Source of the DNA: Streptomyces sp. MMG1121
GTDB taxonomy: Bacteria > Actinomycetota > Actinomycetes > Streptomycetales > Streptomycetaceae
NCBI RefSeq assembly: GCF_001280015.1
Contig: NZ_LGDV01000213.1
Location: forward strand, 62,001 to 126,000
DNA length: 64,000 bases
Reading direction: 5' to 3'
Below the pieces are notes generated by a model. That model saw nothing but the letters and a program-made list of their open reading frames with translations, was not told the DNA's origin and did no database searches. A program made the translations under genes and the position numbers. Shown piece after piece: positions 42,981 to 52,091 of the stretch (positions are counted from its first letter, which is position 1; every line of letters starts with the position of its first letter).

Positions 42981-44450
42981 CTATTTCTTAGCTTCCACCT
43001 GCCGGTCGGCAGCCGACAGGATGGTGTTGACGACGCTGTCCACGTTCTCTGTGGCAGGAGTGATCGAGGCGACACCGAAGATGATGCCGGTGCCTTGTCT
43101 GCCGAGGTCGTCCGGATGCTTCGGATGCCGGATCTCGCTGAGCCCCTGGGCCTCGACGTACTGCTTGATGGCTTGCTGTGCGGAGACCAGCGCCGAGTCC
43201 ACGGCACTCGGAGTGGCGTCGTGTCCCACGACGATGAAGCTGAATTCGTCTCCGCCGTGACGGAATCGGGAGACGTCGGCGTCGAGGCCCATCACCGCCT
43301 TCTCGGTCATGGCCGACATCGCGGCGTAGACCTCGTCGGCCCGTTTCCTGCCCAGTTCCTTCGTCAAGCCGCCCAGATTGCGCAGATCGACCTCGACGTA
43401 GACGCCCGTGGCAGCGGCCTCGGCCACGTAGCGGACGGCGTTGGCCAGGGTGAGGCGTCGATCGGCGGCCTTGTCGAATCCTGTGAGTTCGTCGACCTCG
43501 TCCGCGCCGCTGCTCGCGAACAGTTCCGCGGCGCCGGAGGACGAGAGCCCGTAGCTGTCCACGGCTGCCCCGAGGAATTTCTCCTTGCGTTCCTGGGCGG
43601 AACTCTTGAAGGCGGTTCCCCGTCCGTGACCAGGAGTGCCGGCGGTGCCCCGTTCCTGGCCGGCCGGGCTGTCGGCGGCCCTGATGGGACGGATGCCGTA
43701 TCGGATTCCGCTTCCCTTCTCGGAGAGGTCACTCTGGTACTTCGGGTGTCCGACCGCGTCGAGACCGCTTGCCGTGGCCTGCCGCTGGATCTCTGCCTGA
43801 GCAGCCATCAGCTGTGCCTCGATGTGGCTGCGCCGCACGTCGTCGCCGACGACGATGAACTCCAGACGGGGACCGAACCGGAATTTGGAGACGCTTCCAC
43901 CGACTTTGTCCATGGCCGCGGAGACGCAGTGGGTGAAGGTGTCGAGCAGGCTGTCGGCGCCGTTGTGTCCCATGAGCGCGTTCAGGCCGCCGAGATTGCG
44001 GACCGCCACGCTGATCGCGAAGGCGCTCGCCACCCGTTGGGACGCGCCGCGCACCCGCATCGCCTCCGCCGCCCGCACATGCTCGGCAGCCCGGCGCATG
44101 GTCGCTTCATGGTCGGTCGGCTTTTCGAAATCGCTCCGCAGGGTGCCGACCGCGGTGACATGGAGATCGTGTGCCTGGGACGGTGACAGGTTGTTCGGAG
44201 CCCCTGTGGCGAGCCGGTGGAACTCCTCCTGCCGCACCTCGGACTGTTTCGGAAAGCGCTGGACGTCCGGGCGTCCGCCCAGCCCGTCCCGCGAGGTCGA
44301 GACCCGGCCGATCATGCGCGTCACCGCGGCGTTGCCCGCTGCCCGCTGCAGGTCCGGGAGCCCCCGGTGATCGGGACACGACCGCGCGTGGGGAGTGGCG
44401 TTCGCGCGGGTCTGCCGTTCCTCGTGCCGCGCCTCGCCGTAGGTACGCAT
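42981..44450 (-). CDS. Tandem GGDEF-domain protein with an N-terminal eCIS-cargo-like motif
   Basis: 489 residues. Residues ~30-46 read 'GLPDLQRAAGNAAVTRM', the LQR(T/A)AGNAAV motif common at the N-terminus of proteins linked to extracellular contractile injection systems. Two related domains follow. The first (~145-258) has 'SKFRFGPRLEFIVVGDD' where the active loop should be and is degenerate. The second (~335-465) has 'SRFRHGGDEFSFIVVGHD', an intact GGDEF. Both end alike ('HPKYQSDL...GSGIRYGIRPI', 'HPKHPDDL...GTGIIFGVASI'), so they are an internal duplication. It may be a diguanylate cyclase-like effector. AGGAG lies 5 nt before the ATG at 44450. Confidence 0.85.
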   Translation of the reverse strand: MRTYGEARHEERQTRANATPHARSCPDHRGLPDLQRAAGNAAVTRMIGRVSTSRDGLGGRPDVQRFPKQSEVRQEEFHRLATGAPNNLSPSQAHDLHVTAVGTLRSDFEKPTDHEATMRRAAEHVRAAEAMRVRGASQRVASAFAISVAVRNLGGLNALMGHNGADSLLDTFTHCVSAAMDKVGGSVSKFRFGPRLEFIVVGDDVRRSHIEAQLMAAQAEIQRQATASGLDAVGHPKYQSDLSEKGSGIRYGIRPIRAADSPAGQERGTAGTPGHGRGTAFKSSAQERKEKFLGAAVDSYGLSSSGAAELFASSGADEVDELTGFDKAADRRLTLANAVRYVAEAAATGVYVEVDLRNLGGLTKELGRKRADEVYAAMSAMTEKAVMGLDADVSRFRHGGDEFSFIVVGHDATPSAVDSALVSAQQAIKQYVEAQGLSEIRHPKHPDDLGRQGTGIIFGVASITPATENVDSVVNTILSAADRQVEAKK

Positions 44451-44682
44451 CACCGCTCCTGATGGGTAGTGAGGCAGGACATTCTATGGAGACGACCGTG
44501 ACCGCGGGGCACCCAGCGCGGCGAAGCGCACAGCAGGCCGCCGCCCTCCAGACGAAACGTCGTGTCGCGGCCGGCTCGCCGGTCTGCCGTACTCACCTGG
44601 TCGGGCGATCGCGTCCCACCGCCGCGATCTCGGCGGCGGCCTCGCCCTCCGGCTCGGCACATCATCGGCCGAGTTCTCCCTG

Positions 44683-45126
44683 TCAGGTGTCCTCTGTGAT
44701 CGCCGAGGAAGCCGCGTTGTAGCGGGCGAGGAGGCTGCGCAGGGTCCTGACCTCGCCCGGGGACCAGCCGTCGGTGCGGGTGTCGACCTCGCGGTGCATC
44801 AGGGCATCGGCGCGGGCGAGGAGTTCCCGGCCCTGGTCGCTGGGGTACAGCAGCTGGACGCGGCGGTTGTCCGGGGCGGTCTCGCGTACCACCAGGCCGG
44901 CGCGCTGCAGGGCGGCGACCTGGCGGCTGATCGTGGACTTGTTGATGCCGTAGAGGCCGACCAGGTCTCCCGCGCGGGCCCCGTTCCGCTCGGCCATCTC
45001 GGACAGCAGGGAGTAGTCGACGAAGCTCAGGTCCGGGTGGAGCCGTTCGGCGTTGGCCCGGAAGCGCCGGGAGAGGGTCACCAGCTCGCGGACGAGCCCC
45101 TGGAGCTCTCGGTCGTCATCGGCCAC
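44683..45126 (-). CDS. MarR family transcriptional regulator
   Basis: 147 residues from the GTG at 45126, which has GGAAGGA at the right distance; an upstream extension is Cys/Arg-rich and rejected. 'ARAGDLVGLYGINKSTISRQ' is the recognition region, 'RETAPDNRRVQLLYPSDQG' the wing. It is divergent from the acetoacetate decarboxylase operon, and two GTTGCA-N3-TGCAAC palindromes lie in the shared region, making it the likely repressor of that operon and of itself. Confidence 0.93.
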   Translation of the reverse strand: MADDDRELQGLVRELVTLSRRFRANAERLHPDLSFVDYSLLSEMAERNGARAGDLVGLYGINKSTISRQVAALQRAGLVVRETAPDNRRVQLLYPSDQGRELLARADALMHREVDTRTDGWSPGEVRTLRSLLARYNAASSAITEDT

Positions 45127-45251
45127 GTGCTGGTCCTTCCCTTCGGTCCCGCGCGCCCCGCCGCGACACCGCCCGCAGACACCGGACGGGCGAGGTCCGG
45201 CACGGGCGATCCTCATCCCGTGCATGATCACACATACCGCACCCCTCGTGA

Positions 45252-45310
45252 GTTGCAGTTTGCAACACAGCACTCTCCGGGTTTACGGTGAACTTGTTGC
45301 AAAATGCAAC
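45252..45310. promoter_or_regulatory. Two GTTGCA-N3-TGCAAC operators flanking the decarboxylase promoter
   Basis: The 15-bp palindromes are at 45252-45266 and 45296-45310, centres 44 bp apart, about four helical turns. A promoter for the decarboxylase operon fits between: TTGCAA (45260-45265, inside the first operator), 18 bases, TACGGT (45284-45289). The second operator falls just past the expected transcription start. This layout suits a MarR dimer pair blocking transcription. Confidence 0.8.
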
Positions 45311-45416
45311 CCGCTGTCCATCGTGCGCCTCTCCGGGGCGACGGATGAGATGTGTGCGGTATTTCATCCCGGTATCGTCCACTTGGGCCGAGGGACGAGA
45401 AAGGTGGGCGAGAGCC

Positions 45417-46151
45417 ATGCGAGCCGAGAACGTCGTCCGGGTACCGACCACGCCACTGGACGCACCAGCCTTCCCCACAGGCCCGTACCGGTTCGTGGAC
45501 CGCGAGTATCTGAACATCACCTACCGGACGGACCCCGAGGCCTTGGAGAGGGTCGTGCCGCAGCCGCTGCGGGTGGTGGAGCCGCTGGTCCGGTTCGAGG
45601 TCATGCGCATGCCGGACGTCACAGGACTGGGCGACTACACGGAGTCCGGCCAGCTCGCCGTCGTCGAGTACGAGGGCGAGCCGGGTGAGTACAGCCTGTC
45701 GATGTACGTGGACAACTTCCCGGCCATCGCCAGCGGGCGCGAGACCGGCGCCTTCCCGAAGAAGCTCGGCCGGCCACGGCTGTTCGTCGACCACGACACC
45801 CTTGCCGGCACCCTCGACTACGGCTCACTGCCGGTCGCCCGCGCGACGATGGGCTACAAACACGCACCGCTGGCCGCGGAGCAGGCGCGAGAGGAGCTCA
45901 CGCGGCCCACGTACATGCTCAAGAAGCTGCCGAACTACGACGGTTCGCCGCGCATCTGCGAACTCGTCCGGTCGCGGATCAGCGATCTCACGGTCAAGGG
46001 CTCCTGGACCGGTCCCGCCCGGCTGCAGCTCTTCGCCCACGCCCTGGCCCCGCTCGCGGACCTGCCGGTCCTGGAGGTGGTCTCCGCCGCCCACATCCTC
46101 ACCGACCTCACCCTGGGCCGAGCCCGGGTCGTCCATGACTACCTGGCCTGA
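45417..46151 (+). CDS. Acetoacetate decarboxylase family protein
   Basis: 244 residues. 'GEYSLSMYVDNFPAIASGRE' followed by 'TGAFPKKLGRPRL' contains the lysine that forms a Schiff base with the beta-keto acid in acetoacetate decarboxylase; the FPKK-G-P context is typical. The start at 45417 (MRAENVV) matches the family length. It removes CO2 from a beta-keto acid, or acts on a related compound. It begins an operon with a hydroxyacyl-CoA dehydrogenase (32-base gap) and a CoA-transferase, under apparent MarR control. Confidence 0.92.
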   Translation: MRAENVVRVPTTPLDAPAFPTGPYRFVDREYLNITYRTDPEALERVVPQPLRVVEPLVRFEVMRMPDVTGLGDYTESGQLAVVEYEGEPGEYSLSMYVDNFPAIASGRETGAFPKKLGRPRLFVDHDTLAGTLDYGSLPVARATMGYKHAPLAAEQAREELTRPTYMLKKLPNYDGSPRICELVRSRISDLTVKGSWTGPARLQLFAHALAPLADLPVLEVVSAAHILTDLTLGRARVVHDYLA

Positions 46152-46183
46152 CCTCCCCCACCCACCGAGCCGAGAAGGTCCCC

Positions 46184-47161
46184 ATGTCCTCCCCCACGCC
46201 CTCCCCCATGTCCGAGAACGACGGCATCGCCGGCATCCGCAAGGTCACGGTGGTCGGGGGAGGTGTCATCGGCGCCTCCTGGGCGGCCCTGTTCCTGGCC
46301 CGCGGTCTCTCCGTCACCGTCAGCGACCCGCAGCCCGGCGCAGCCGAGGCGGTGCGCGGACACATCGCGGAGGCCGCGCCCGCACTGGAGGCGCTCGGGC
46401 TGGACACCGCGGACCTCACCGGTCGCCTGGCCTTCGAGGCGGACCTGGCCGCCGCGGTCCGCGAGGCGGACATGGTGCAGGAGAACGGACCGGAGCGACT
46501 GGACGTCAAGCACGAGATGTGGCGCACCATCGAGGCCAACGCGCCCGCCGGCGCCCTGCTCGCCACCTCCACTTCCGGTATCCCGGCCACCGAGATCGCC
46601 ACCGTCCTCAAGGCGCCGGAGCGGCTCGTCGTCGGCCACCCGTTCAACCCGCCGCACCTGGTGCCGCTGGTGGAGGTGGTGCCCGGCGAGCGGACCTCGG
46701 CCGAGACGACCGAACGCGCCCGCGCCTTCTATCGCCAACTCGGCAAGCGGCCGCAGGTGCTACGCAAGGAGGTGCCCGGTTTCGTCGCCAACCGGCTGCA
46801 GTCGGCGCTCTTCCGCGAGTGCGTGCACCTCGTGAGCGAAGGCGTGGTCACGATGCAGGAGCTGGATGACGTCGTCACCTCGTCCATCGGCCAACGGTGG
46901 GCCGTCGCCGGCCCCTTCCGCTCCTTCCACCTCGGCGGCGGCGAGGGCGGTCTGGCCCACTTCATCAGCCACCTAGGCATCGGCATGGAGCGCCGCTGGG
47001 CCGCGATGGAGCAGGAGAAGGTCGCGTTCGACGAGCCCACCAGACAGTTGCTGACCGCACAGGCCAAGGACTTCGGCGCGACCATCGACGAACTCGCCGC
47101 CGAACGCGACCGCAAGCAGATCGCCATCATGCACGCCCTCGGCGAGACCTTCGACGTCTGA
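46184..47161 (+). CDS. 3-Hydroxyacyl-CoA / L-carnitine dehydrogenase-type NAD enzyme
   Basis: 325 residues. The NAD motif is 'VTVVGGGVIGASWAALFLARG', and 'VGHPFNPPHLVPLVEVVPGE' contains the catalytic His-Pro-Asn segment of 3-hydroxyacyl-CoA dehydrogenases; 'EVPGFVANRLQSALFRE' begins the C-terminal domain. Lambda-crystallin and carnitine dehydrogenase relatives share this length, so a free hydroxy acid such as carnitine is possible. Second gene of the decarboxylase operon. A later ATG (MSENDG) could also be the start. Confidence 0.92.
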   Translation: MSSPTPSPMSENDGIAGIRKVTVVGGGVIGASWAALFLARGLSVTVSDPQPGAAEAVRGHIAEAAPALEALGLDTADLTGRLAFEADLAAAVREADMVQENGPERLDVKHEMWRTIEANAPAGALLATSTSGIPATEIATVLKAPERLVVGHPFNPPHLVPLVEVVPGERTSAETTERARAFYRQLGKRPQVLRKEVPGFVANRLQSALFRECVHLVSEGVVTMQELDDVVTSSIGQRWAVAGPFRSFHLGGGEGGLAHFISHLGIGMERRWAAMEQEKVAFDEPTRQLLTAQAKDFGATIDELAAERDRKQIAIMHALGETFDV

Positions 47162-47241
47162 TCGGCCGTCCCGGGCCGCCGCGCGCGAGCGCCGCCCGGA
47201 CCAGCCCCACCCGACCACCTCACCACGAAGCAAAGGCTGCA

Positions 47242-48777
47242 GTGTCCATGAGCGCCGACGAACTCACCGACCGCATCCAGAGGGCCATCGCCAACCCGCT
47301 CACCCACGACGACGGCTTCGACATCCACCAGGCCCTGCGCGAAATCCTCGCGACGGTCGGCCTCCACCCTGAGGACAGCGGCGGAACGATCACGTTCATC
47401 GGCAGCGACCCGATCGTCCCGAGCATCATGCGCCTGGGAGCCGTCCCGGCGCTGGGTATGACCGCCAAGTCCGTTGCCCTGGCCGCGCTGTGGCGGCACC
47501 GCGGCGGCGAAGGCCAGGACATCACGATGGACCTGCGCAAGGCCCCGCACCGGCTCTGCCCCTTCTACGACAAGAAGTGGGAACTGCTCAACGGCTACCC
47601 CGGCGGCACGCCCTCGGATCCGGCCAACCCCCTGGGCTTCGACTTCTACCAGGCACGCGACGGCCGCTGGGTCATGCCGCTCAACCCGTATCCGAAGATC
47701 AAGAACTCCGTCTACAAGCTGCTGCGCACCTGGCCCGAGAAGGCGGCCGTCGCGGACGCCATCGGCAAATGGAACGCCGCCGACCTGGAGCAGGCCGGCG
47801 ATGAGATCGGCGTGGTCATGCCGATGCTGCGCACCACCGAGGAGTTCCTGCGGGAACCGGCGTACGAGTACATCGCCCAGGAACCGCTCATCAAGATCGA
47901 GAGGATCGGCGACAGCGAGCCCGAACCCCTGCCCGCCGCCGTCGACCAGCCGCTCTCGGGCGTACGTGCCCTGGGCATGGGCCACATCATCGCCGGCGCA
48001 GGCGTCGGCCGGGACCTGGCCCAGCACGGCGCGGACGTGCTGAACATCTGGCGGCCCGACGAGTTGGAGCACGACTCCACGTACAACACCGCCAACGTCG
48101 GTGTCCGCTCCACCACCATCGACCCCTACGGCCCCGAGGGGCAGGCACGGATCCGCAATCTGCTGCGCGACGCCGACCTCTTCTACGCCAACCGGCGCCC
48201 CGGCTACCTGCAGAAGATCGGCCTGAGCGCCGAGGAGGCCGCGGCGATCCGCCCCGGCATCATCCACCTCAGCTTCTCTCTCGCCGGGGAGACCGGGCCA
48301 TGGGCCGACCGCGTCGGCTTCGACCAGACCGCCGGTGCCCTCGGCGGGATCATGCTCATGGAGGGCGAGGACGGTGTCGCGGCCCGGCCGACCAGTGCGC
48401 CGGCCCTTCCCTACATCAGCGTCGTCAACGACTACGTCCTCTCCTGGCTGGCCACCACCGGTGCGCTCGCCGCCCTGATGCGCCGTGCCACGGACGGCGG
48501 CAGCTACCGCGTCACCCTCAACCTCACCCGTGTCGCCACCTGGATCCTCAGCCTCGGCGTGTTCGACCGCGCCTACGCCCACGAAGTCGCCCTCAACCCC
48601 GACCCCGCCTCCCCGCACGCCTACCTCGACCCGGACACCTTCACCGCCGACACCCCCTGCGGCCACTACCAGGGCGTCACCGACCAGGTGATCATGTCCA
48701 GGACCCCCGGACGCTTCCGCACCATCCTGGTCCCCCGCGGCAGCAGCGCCCCCGTCTGGCTCCCCCGCCACAGCTGA
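47242..48777 (+). CDS. Class III CoA-transferase (CaiB/BaiF family)
   Basis: 511 residues from GTG 47242 (AAAGG 5 nt before it); an in-frame ATG lies two codons later. The first half resembles a degenerate CaiB domain; the second contains 'DLAQHGADVLNIWRPDELEH', 'DLFYANRRPGYLQKIGLS', 'RPGIIHLSFSLAGETGPWAD' and 'GGIMLMEGE', the usual CaiB/BaiF segments. The conserved Asp that forms the CoA-acyl anhydride is not placed with certainty. It moves CoA between carboxylic acids. Third gene of the MarR-controlled operon, ended by a strong hairpin. Confidence 0.9.
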   Translation: MSMSADELTDRIQRAIANPLTHDDGFDIHQALREILATVGLHPEDSGGTITFIGSDPIVPSIMRLGAVPALGMTAKSVALAALWRHRGGEGQDITMDLRKAPHRLCPFYDKKWELLNGYPGGTPSDPANPLGFDFYQARDGRWVMPLNPYPKIKNSVYKLLRTWPEKAAVADAIGKWNAADLEQAGDEIGVVMPMLRTTEEFLREPAYEYIAQEPLIKIERIGDSEPEPLPAAVDQPLSGVRALGMGHIIAGAGVGRDLAQHGADVLNIWRPDELEHDSTYNTANVGVRSTTIDPYGPEGQARIRNLLRDADLFYANRRPGYLQKIGLSAEEAAAIRPGIIHLSFSLAGETGPWADRVGFDQTAGALGGIMLMEGEDGVAARPTSAPALPYISVVNDYVLSWLATTGALAALMRRATDGGSYRVTLNLTRVATWILSLGVFDRAYAHEVALNPDPASPHAYLDPDTFTADTPCGHYQGVTDQVIMSRTPGRFRTILVPRGSSAPVWLPRHS

Positions 48778-48794
48778 CCCTCACTGACCGGTCC

Positions 48795-48825
48795 GTGCGG
48801 CCCGGGCCCCCGCCCCGGGCCGCAC
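48795..48825 (+). terminator. Terminator hairpin of the decarboxylase operon
   Basis: GTGCGGCCCGGG (48795-48806) pairs perfectly with CCCGGGCCGCAC (48814-48825) over a 7-nt loop, 18 bases after the CoA-transferase stop. Confidence 0.85.
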
Positions 48826-49026
48826 CTTGCCATCCAGCCACCGACAACTTTCCTCTCCTTGACAATTTTTTTCGTCGGTCAGACACTGGAGCAGTGCTGG
48901 ATGCCGCCGTGACCTCAGGGGCGCCCATGCCGTGAATGCGGCTCATGCGCGGTGAAGGCGGCCCATGCGGGCGCCGCGCAGCCAGACACCGCACGTCCAC
49001 GTCCACGACACCGAGGAACAGCTCCC

Positions 49027-49602
49027 ATGCGCACATTGATCAGCACGGCCTTCATCTCGCTCGACGGCGTCATGGAGGCGCCGGGCGGCGAGCCCGGTTA
49101 CCGCAACTCCGGATGGACCTTCAAGGAGGTCGAGTTCGTCCCCGACGCGTTCGAGATCAAGGAGCGTGAGCAGCGGGAGTCCGCTGCGATCCTGATGGGC
49201 CGGGTCAGCTACGAGGCGTTCAGCCCGGTATGGCCGGACATGGCGGAGTTCGCGCACTACAACACGCTGCCGAAGTACGTCGTCTCCAGCACCCTCACCG
49301 AGGACGAGCTGGTCTCCGACTGGGGCGAGACCACCATCCTGCGCTCCCTCGACGAGGTCGCCGCCCTCAAGGAGACCGACGGCGGCCCGATCATCGCCCA
49401 CGGCAGTGCCGCGCTGAACCACGGCCTCTCGGACGCGGGCCTGATCGACCGCTACCACCTGCTCGTCTACCCACTGCTGCTCGGCGCCGGCAAGCGCCTG
49501 TTCAGCACCACGGACAAGGACACCCAGAAGCTGAGGCTGGTCGAGCACGAGGTCTACGGCAACGGGGTGCAGAAGCAGGTCTTCGACGTCGTCCGCCGAT
49601 GA
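49027..49602 (+). CDS. Dihydrofolate reductase-like (RibD C-terminal domain) protein
   Basis: 191 residues. 'MRTLISTAFISLDGVMEAPG', 'ILMGRVSYEAFSPVWPDM', 'KYVVSSTL' and 'IIAHGSAALNHGLSDAGLID' are standard for the YwjB/RibD-C family of NADPH-binding reductases, of unknown substrate. The ATG at 49027 starts the family homology; GAGGAA lies upstream. A TTGACA (48859-48864) in the 200-base leader might be its -35 element. Convergent with the carboxylesterase gene. Confidence 0.93.
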   Translation: MRTLISTAFISLDGVMEAPGGEPGYRNSGWTFKEVEFVPDAFEIKEREQRESAAILMGRVSYEAFSPVWPDMAEFAHYNTLPKYVVSSTLTEDELVSDWGETTILRSLDEVAALKETDGGPIIAHGSAALNHGLSDAGLIDRYHLLVYPLLLGAGKRLFSTTDKDTQKLRLVEHEVYGNGVQKQVFDVVRR

Positions 49603-49663
49603 CGCCCCGGGCGTCCTGCTGCCCCGTGCCGGCGCCAACCGCTCAGCGATGCCGTCCGCCGGA

Positions 49664-51154
49664 TCAGCTCCAGGCCTGTCGCTCCCGGCGGCGGGGGTCG
49701 TCCACCTGCGTCCACTCGGCGCCGATGCGCATCGTGGCCCGGCGTGTGGTCTCGTACGGATCCCAGTCAGGGGTGCCGGTTCCGGCGAATCGGATCCAGG
49801 TCTCGTGCATACGGGCGGCCAGCCCCGCGGGGGGCCTGTCGGGGCCGAACAGGGCGTCAGGACCGCGTAGTTGAGGAAGGTGCGCGAGATCGAAGGCGAA
49901 AGGCAGCTCCATCGCGTGGGCGGCGCCGAGTTCTCCGCCGAGGGCGTGTGACCGCCAGGCGAACTCATAGCCGTAGGTGGCGGATTCGGGGTGGGCGGCA
50001 TGCGCGTCGGCCAGGGCCCAGGTGCCCGCGCCGAACAGCGCGTCGCCCATGATGGCGGACCGCAACTCGCCGGAGGACGCCGCAGGGCGTGCCTTCCGGT
50101 ATGTCTCGACGAGCTGCGCCGGGTCCGGGTGCGAGCTTGCTGCCGCCGCGGCGACGTCCTCGGAGGTCGAGGTGGAGTACTTGCCCACGGGGACGAGGTA
50201 GAGGTTCCCCTCTTCGGCGTTGGTCCCGATGAGGAGGTCGACGTCGGCGCCGAGACCGGCGGCGACGGACTCGGCGGGCTGCGTGTCGAGGACCAGGCTG
50301 AAGGGGCTGAGCCCGATCAGTGGGTCGTAGTGCGTCTCGGTCCGCAGGTCGATGCCCGCCAGTCGGGAAGCGGCCTCGACCAGGCGGTCGTCGGAGATCT
50401 TCGCGAAGGCGTCGGCATGGGGCTCGGTGCCGAGGAACTCGGCCGCCGCTCCGGTGACGCGGGCGGCCTGCTCGGCCGTGAACGCCCCCAGACCGCTGCC
50501 GCTCTGGACGATCGCCCTGCGGAAGAGGCCCGTCGCCCGGGAGGCGGCAAGGACGCCGCCGACGATGGTCGCCCCGGCCGACTGGCCGAGCAGGGTGACC
50601 TTGTGGGGGTCGCCTCCGAAGGCGGCGATGTTCTCCCGTACCCAGCGCAGCGCGGCGACGACGTCGAGCAGGCCTCGGTTGGACGGCGCTCCGGGGAGGT
50701 CCAGGAATCCGGCGATGCCGAGCCGGTAGTTCAGGGTGACGAAGACCACGCCGTCGCGGGCGAAGGCGGAGCCGTCGTACAGCGCGGACCGCGTCGATCC
50801 GGCGACGAATCCGCCGCCGTGGACGAAGACCATGACAGGCAGGTCACCGCTGGGGACGGCAGGCGTCCAGACGTTGACGGTGAGGTAGTCCTCCCCGCGG
50901 CTCCAACCGGTGCCGAAGTACGGGGACATGTCGATGCCGCCGAGCCCGCGCTCGGACTGCGGCGCGTTGGGCCCCGGCACGGTCGCGTCCCGTACCCCGT
51001 GCCAGGGCGCGTGCGGCTCAGGCGGCGCGAACCGGCCGGCACCGCTGGGAGGAGCGGCATAAGGGATGTTCAGGAACATGGCGGTGGTGTCCTGGGACAG
51101 GCCGCGGACAGCGCCCTGAGCGGTGGTCACGACGGGGTGGGGGTGATGGGCCAC
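49664..51154 (-). CDS. Type B carboxylesterase
   Basis: 496 residues, no secretion signal seen. 'LPVMVFVHGGGFVAGST' is the oxyanion motif, 'VTLLGQSAGATIVGGVL' the nucleophile elbow with Ser, 'LIGTNAEEGNLYLV' carries the Glu, and 'GAAHAMELPFAFD' the His, so the triad is complete. It hydrolyses esters of unknown identity. It is 22 bases downstream of the MBL-fold hydrolase gene, an operon divergent from the LAL regulator. Confidence 0.93.
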   Translation of the reverse strand: MAHHPHPVVTTAQGAVRGLSQDTTAMFLNIPYAAPPSGAGRFAPPEPHAPWHGVRDATVPGPNAPQSERGLGGIDMSPYFGTGWSRGEDYLTVNVWTPAVPSGDLPVMVFVHGGGFVAGSTRSALYDGSAFARDGVVFVTLNYRLGIAGFLDLPGAPSNRGLLDVVAALRWVRENIAAFGGDPHKVTLLGQSAGATIVGGVLAASRATGLFRRAIVQSGSGLGAFTAEQAARVTGAAAEFLGTEPHADAFAKISDDRLVEAASRLAGIDLRTETHYDPLIGLSPFSLVLDTQPAESVAAGLGADVDLLIGTNAEEGNLYLVPVGKYSTSTSEDVAAAAASSHPDPAQLVETYRKARPAASSGELRSAIMGDALFGAGTWALADAHAAHPESATYGYEFAWRSHALGGELGAAHAMELPFAFDLAHLPQLRGPDALFGPDRPPAGLAARMHETWIRFAGTGTPDWDPYETTRRATMRIGAEWTQVDDPRRRERQAWS

Positions 51155-51176
51155 GGTGGTGCCTTTCCGTGAGTTC

Positions 51177-52091
51177 TCAGGCCTGTTCGAGGTACGGGGC
51201 GAAGGGCGCCCAGCCCTTGATGGCGAACGTGTCCCCGTCGCGCGTGACTTCCGCGGCGCCGTGCCCGCCCAGGTGCGCCGGGATCACGAGCGCGTTGTTG
51301 TCGGCGGCCCAGCCCAGCACCTTGCGGCGGGTGGCGCGGGCACCCGCGGGGTCCTCGCAGAAGCAGCTGTTGGTGTCCGGTTCGAGGATCTGTACGGGGC
51401 TGTGCAGCAGGTCGCCGACGAACACCGCGCGGTCCGTCCCCGAGGTGAGAGTGAGCACGGAGGAGCCGGGGGTGTGCCCGGGAGCGGCGTCCAGGCGGAG
51501 GCCGGCGTCGATCCGGTAGCTGTTCTCCCAGAGTCGTGTCCGACCGGATGCGTGCACGGGGGCCACGCTGTCCTCGAACACGTTCTGGTTGCCGCGGCCG
51601 AGCACCGACGTGTGGCCGTTGACGGGATTCCAGAAGTCGAAGTCGTCCTTCGGCATCAGATACGTGGCGTTGGGGAATGTGGGCACCCAGTTCCGCCCGT
51701 CCAAGTACGTGTTCCAGCCGACGTGATCGACGTGGAGATGCGTGTTGATCACGATGTCCACGTCCTCGGGTGCGACGCCGGCCCGGGCGAGACCGGCCAG
51801 GAAGTCGGTTTCGAGGTGGCGCCAGACCGGGGCGTACGGGCGCTCCTTGTGATTTCCCACGCCGGTGTCGACGAGGATGGTCCTGCCCTCGCTGTGCAGC
51901 ACCCAGGTCTGGATCGCGCAGTTCACGACGGTGGACTCGGGATCGAGGAAATGCGGGGTCAGCCAGGAGCCCCCGTCGTCCCACACCTCCTTCGGGCTGT
52001 CCGGGAAGAAGGTGTCAGGCGTCATGTCGACGGAACCGTAGTACTCCCAGACCCTGGTGACGCTCACATCGCCGAGCTTGATCTGTTCCAC
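51177..52091 (-). CDS. MBL-fold metallo-hydrolase (lactonase-like)
   Basis: 304 residues. The zinc motif is 'DIVINTHLHVDHVGWNTY' (HxHxDH), with further ligands in 'DAAPGHTPGSSVLTL' and the Asp in 'AVFVGDLLHSP', then the His in 'PAHLGGHG'. The family includes quorum-quenching lactonases and other hydrolases. It is in an operon with the carboxylesterase and divergent from a large LAL regulator, suggesting a catabolic or detoxification unit. Confidence 0.92.
   Translation of the reverse strand: MEQIKLGDVSVTRVWEYYGSVDMTPDTFFPDSPKEVWDDGGSWLTPHFLDPESTVVNCAIQTWVLHSEGRTILVDTGVGNHKERPYAPVWRHLETDFLAGLARAGVAPEDVDIVINTHLHVDHVGWNTYLDGRNWVPTFPNATYLMPKDDFDFWNPVNGHTSVLGRGNQNVFEDSVAPVHASGRTRLWENSYRIDAGLRLDAAPGHTPGSSVLTLTSGTDRAVFVGDLLHSPVQILEPDTNSCFCEDPAGARATRRKVLGWAADNNALVIPAHLGGHGAAEVTRDGDTFAIKGWAPFAPYLEQA

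Noticed and set aside
42981..44450. Ordinary membrane-bound diguanylate cyclase
   Set aside because: There are no membrane helices, PAS or GAF sensor domains, and the N-terminus carries the eCIS-associated motif instead.
48859..48885. TTGACA with a following T-tract as a strong promoter or terminator
   Set aside because: The -35 match is good, but no convincing -10 lies at 16-18 bases, and the T-run is not preceded by a stem; kept only as a note in the reductase entry.
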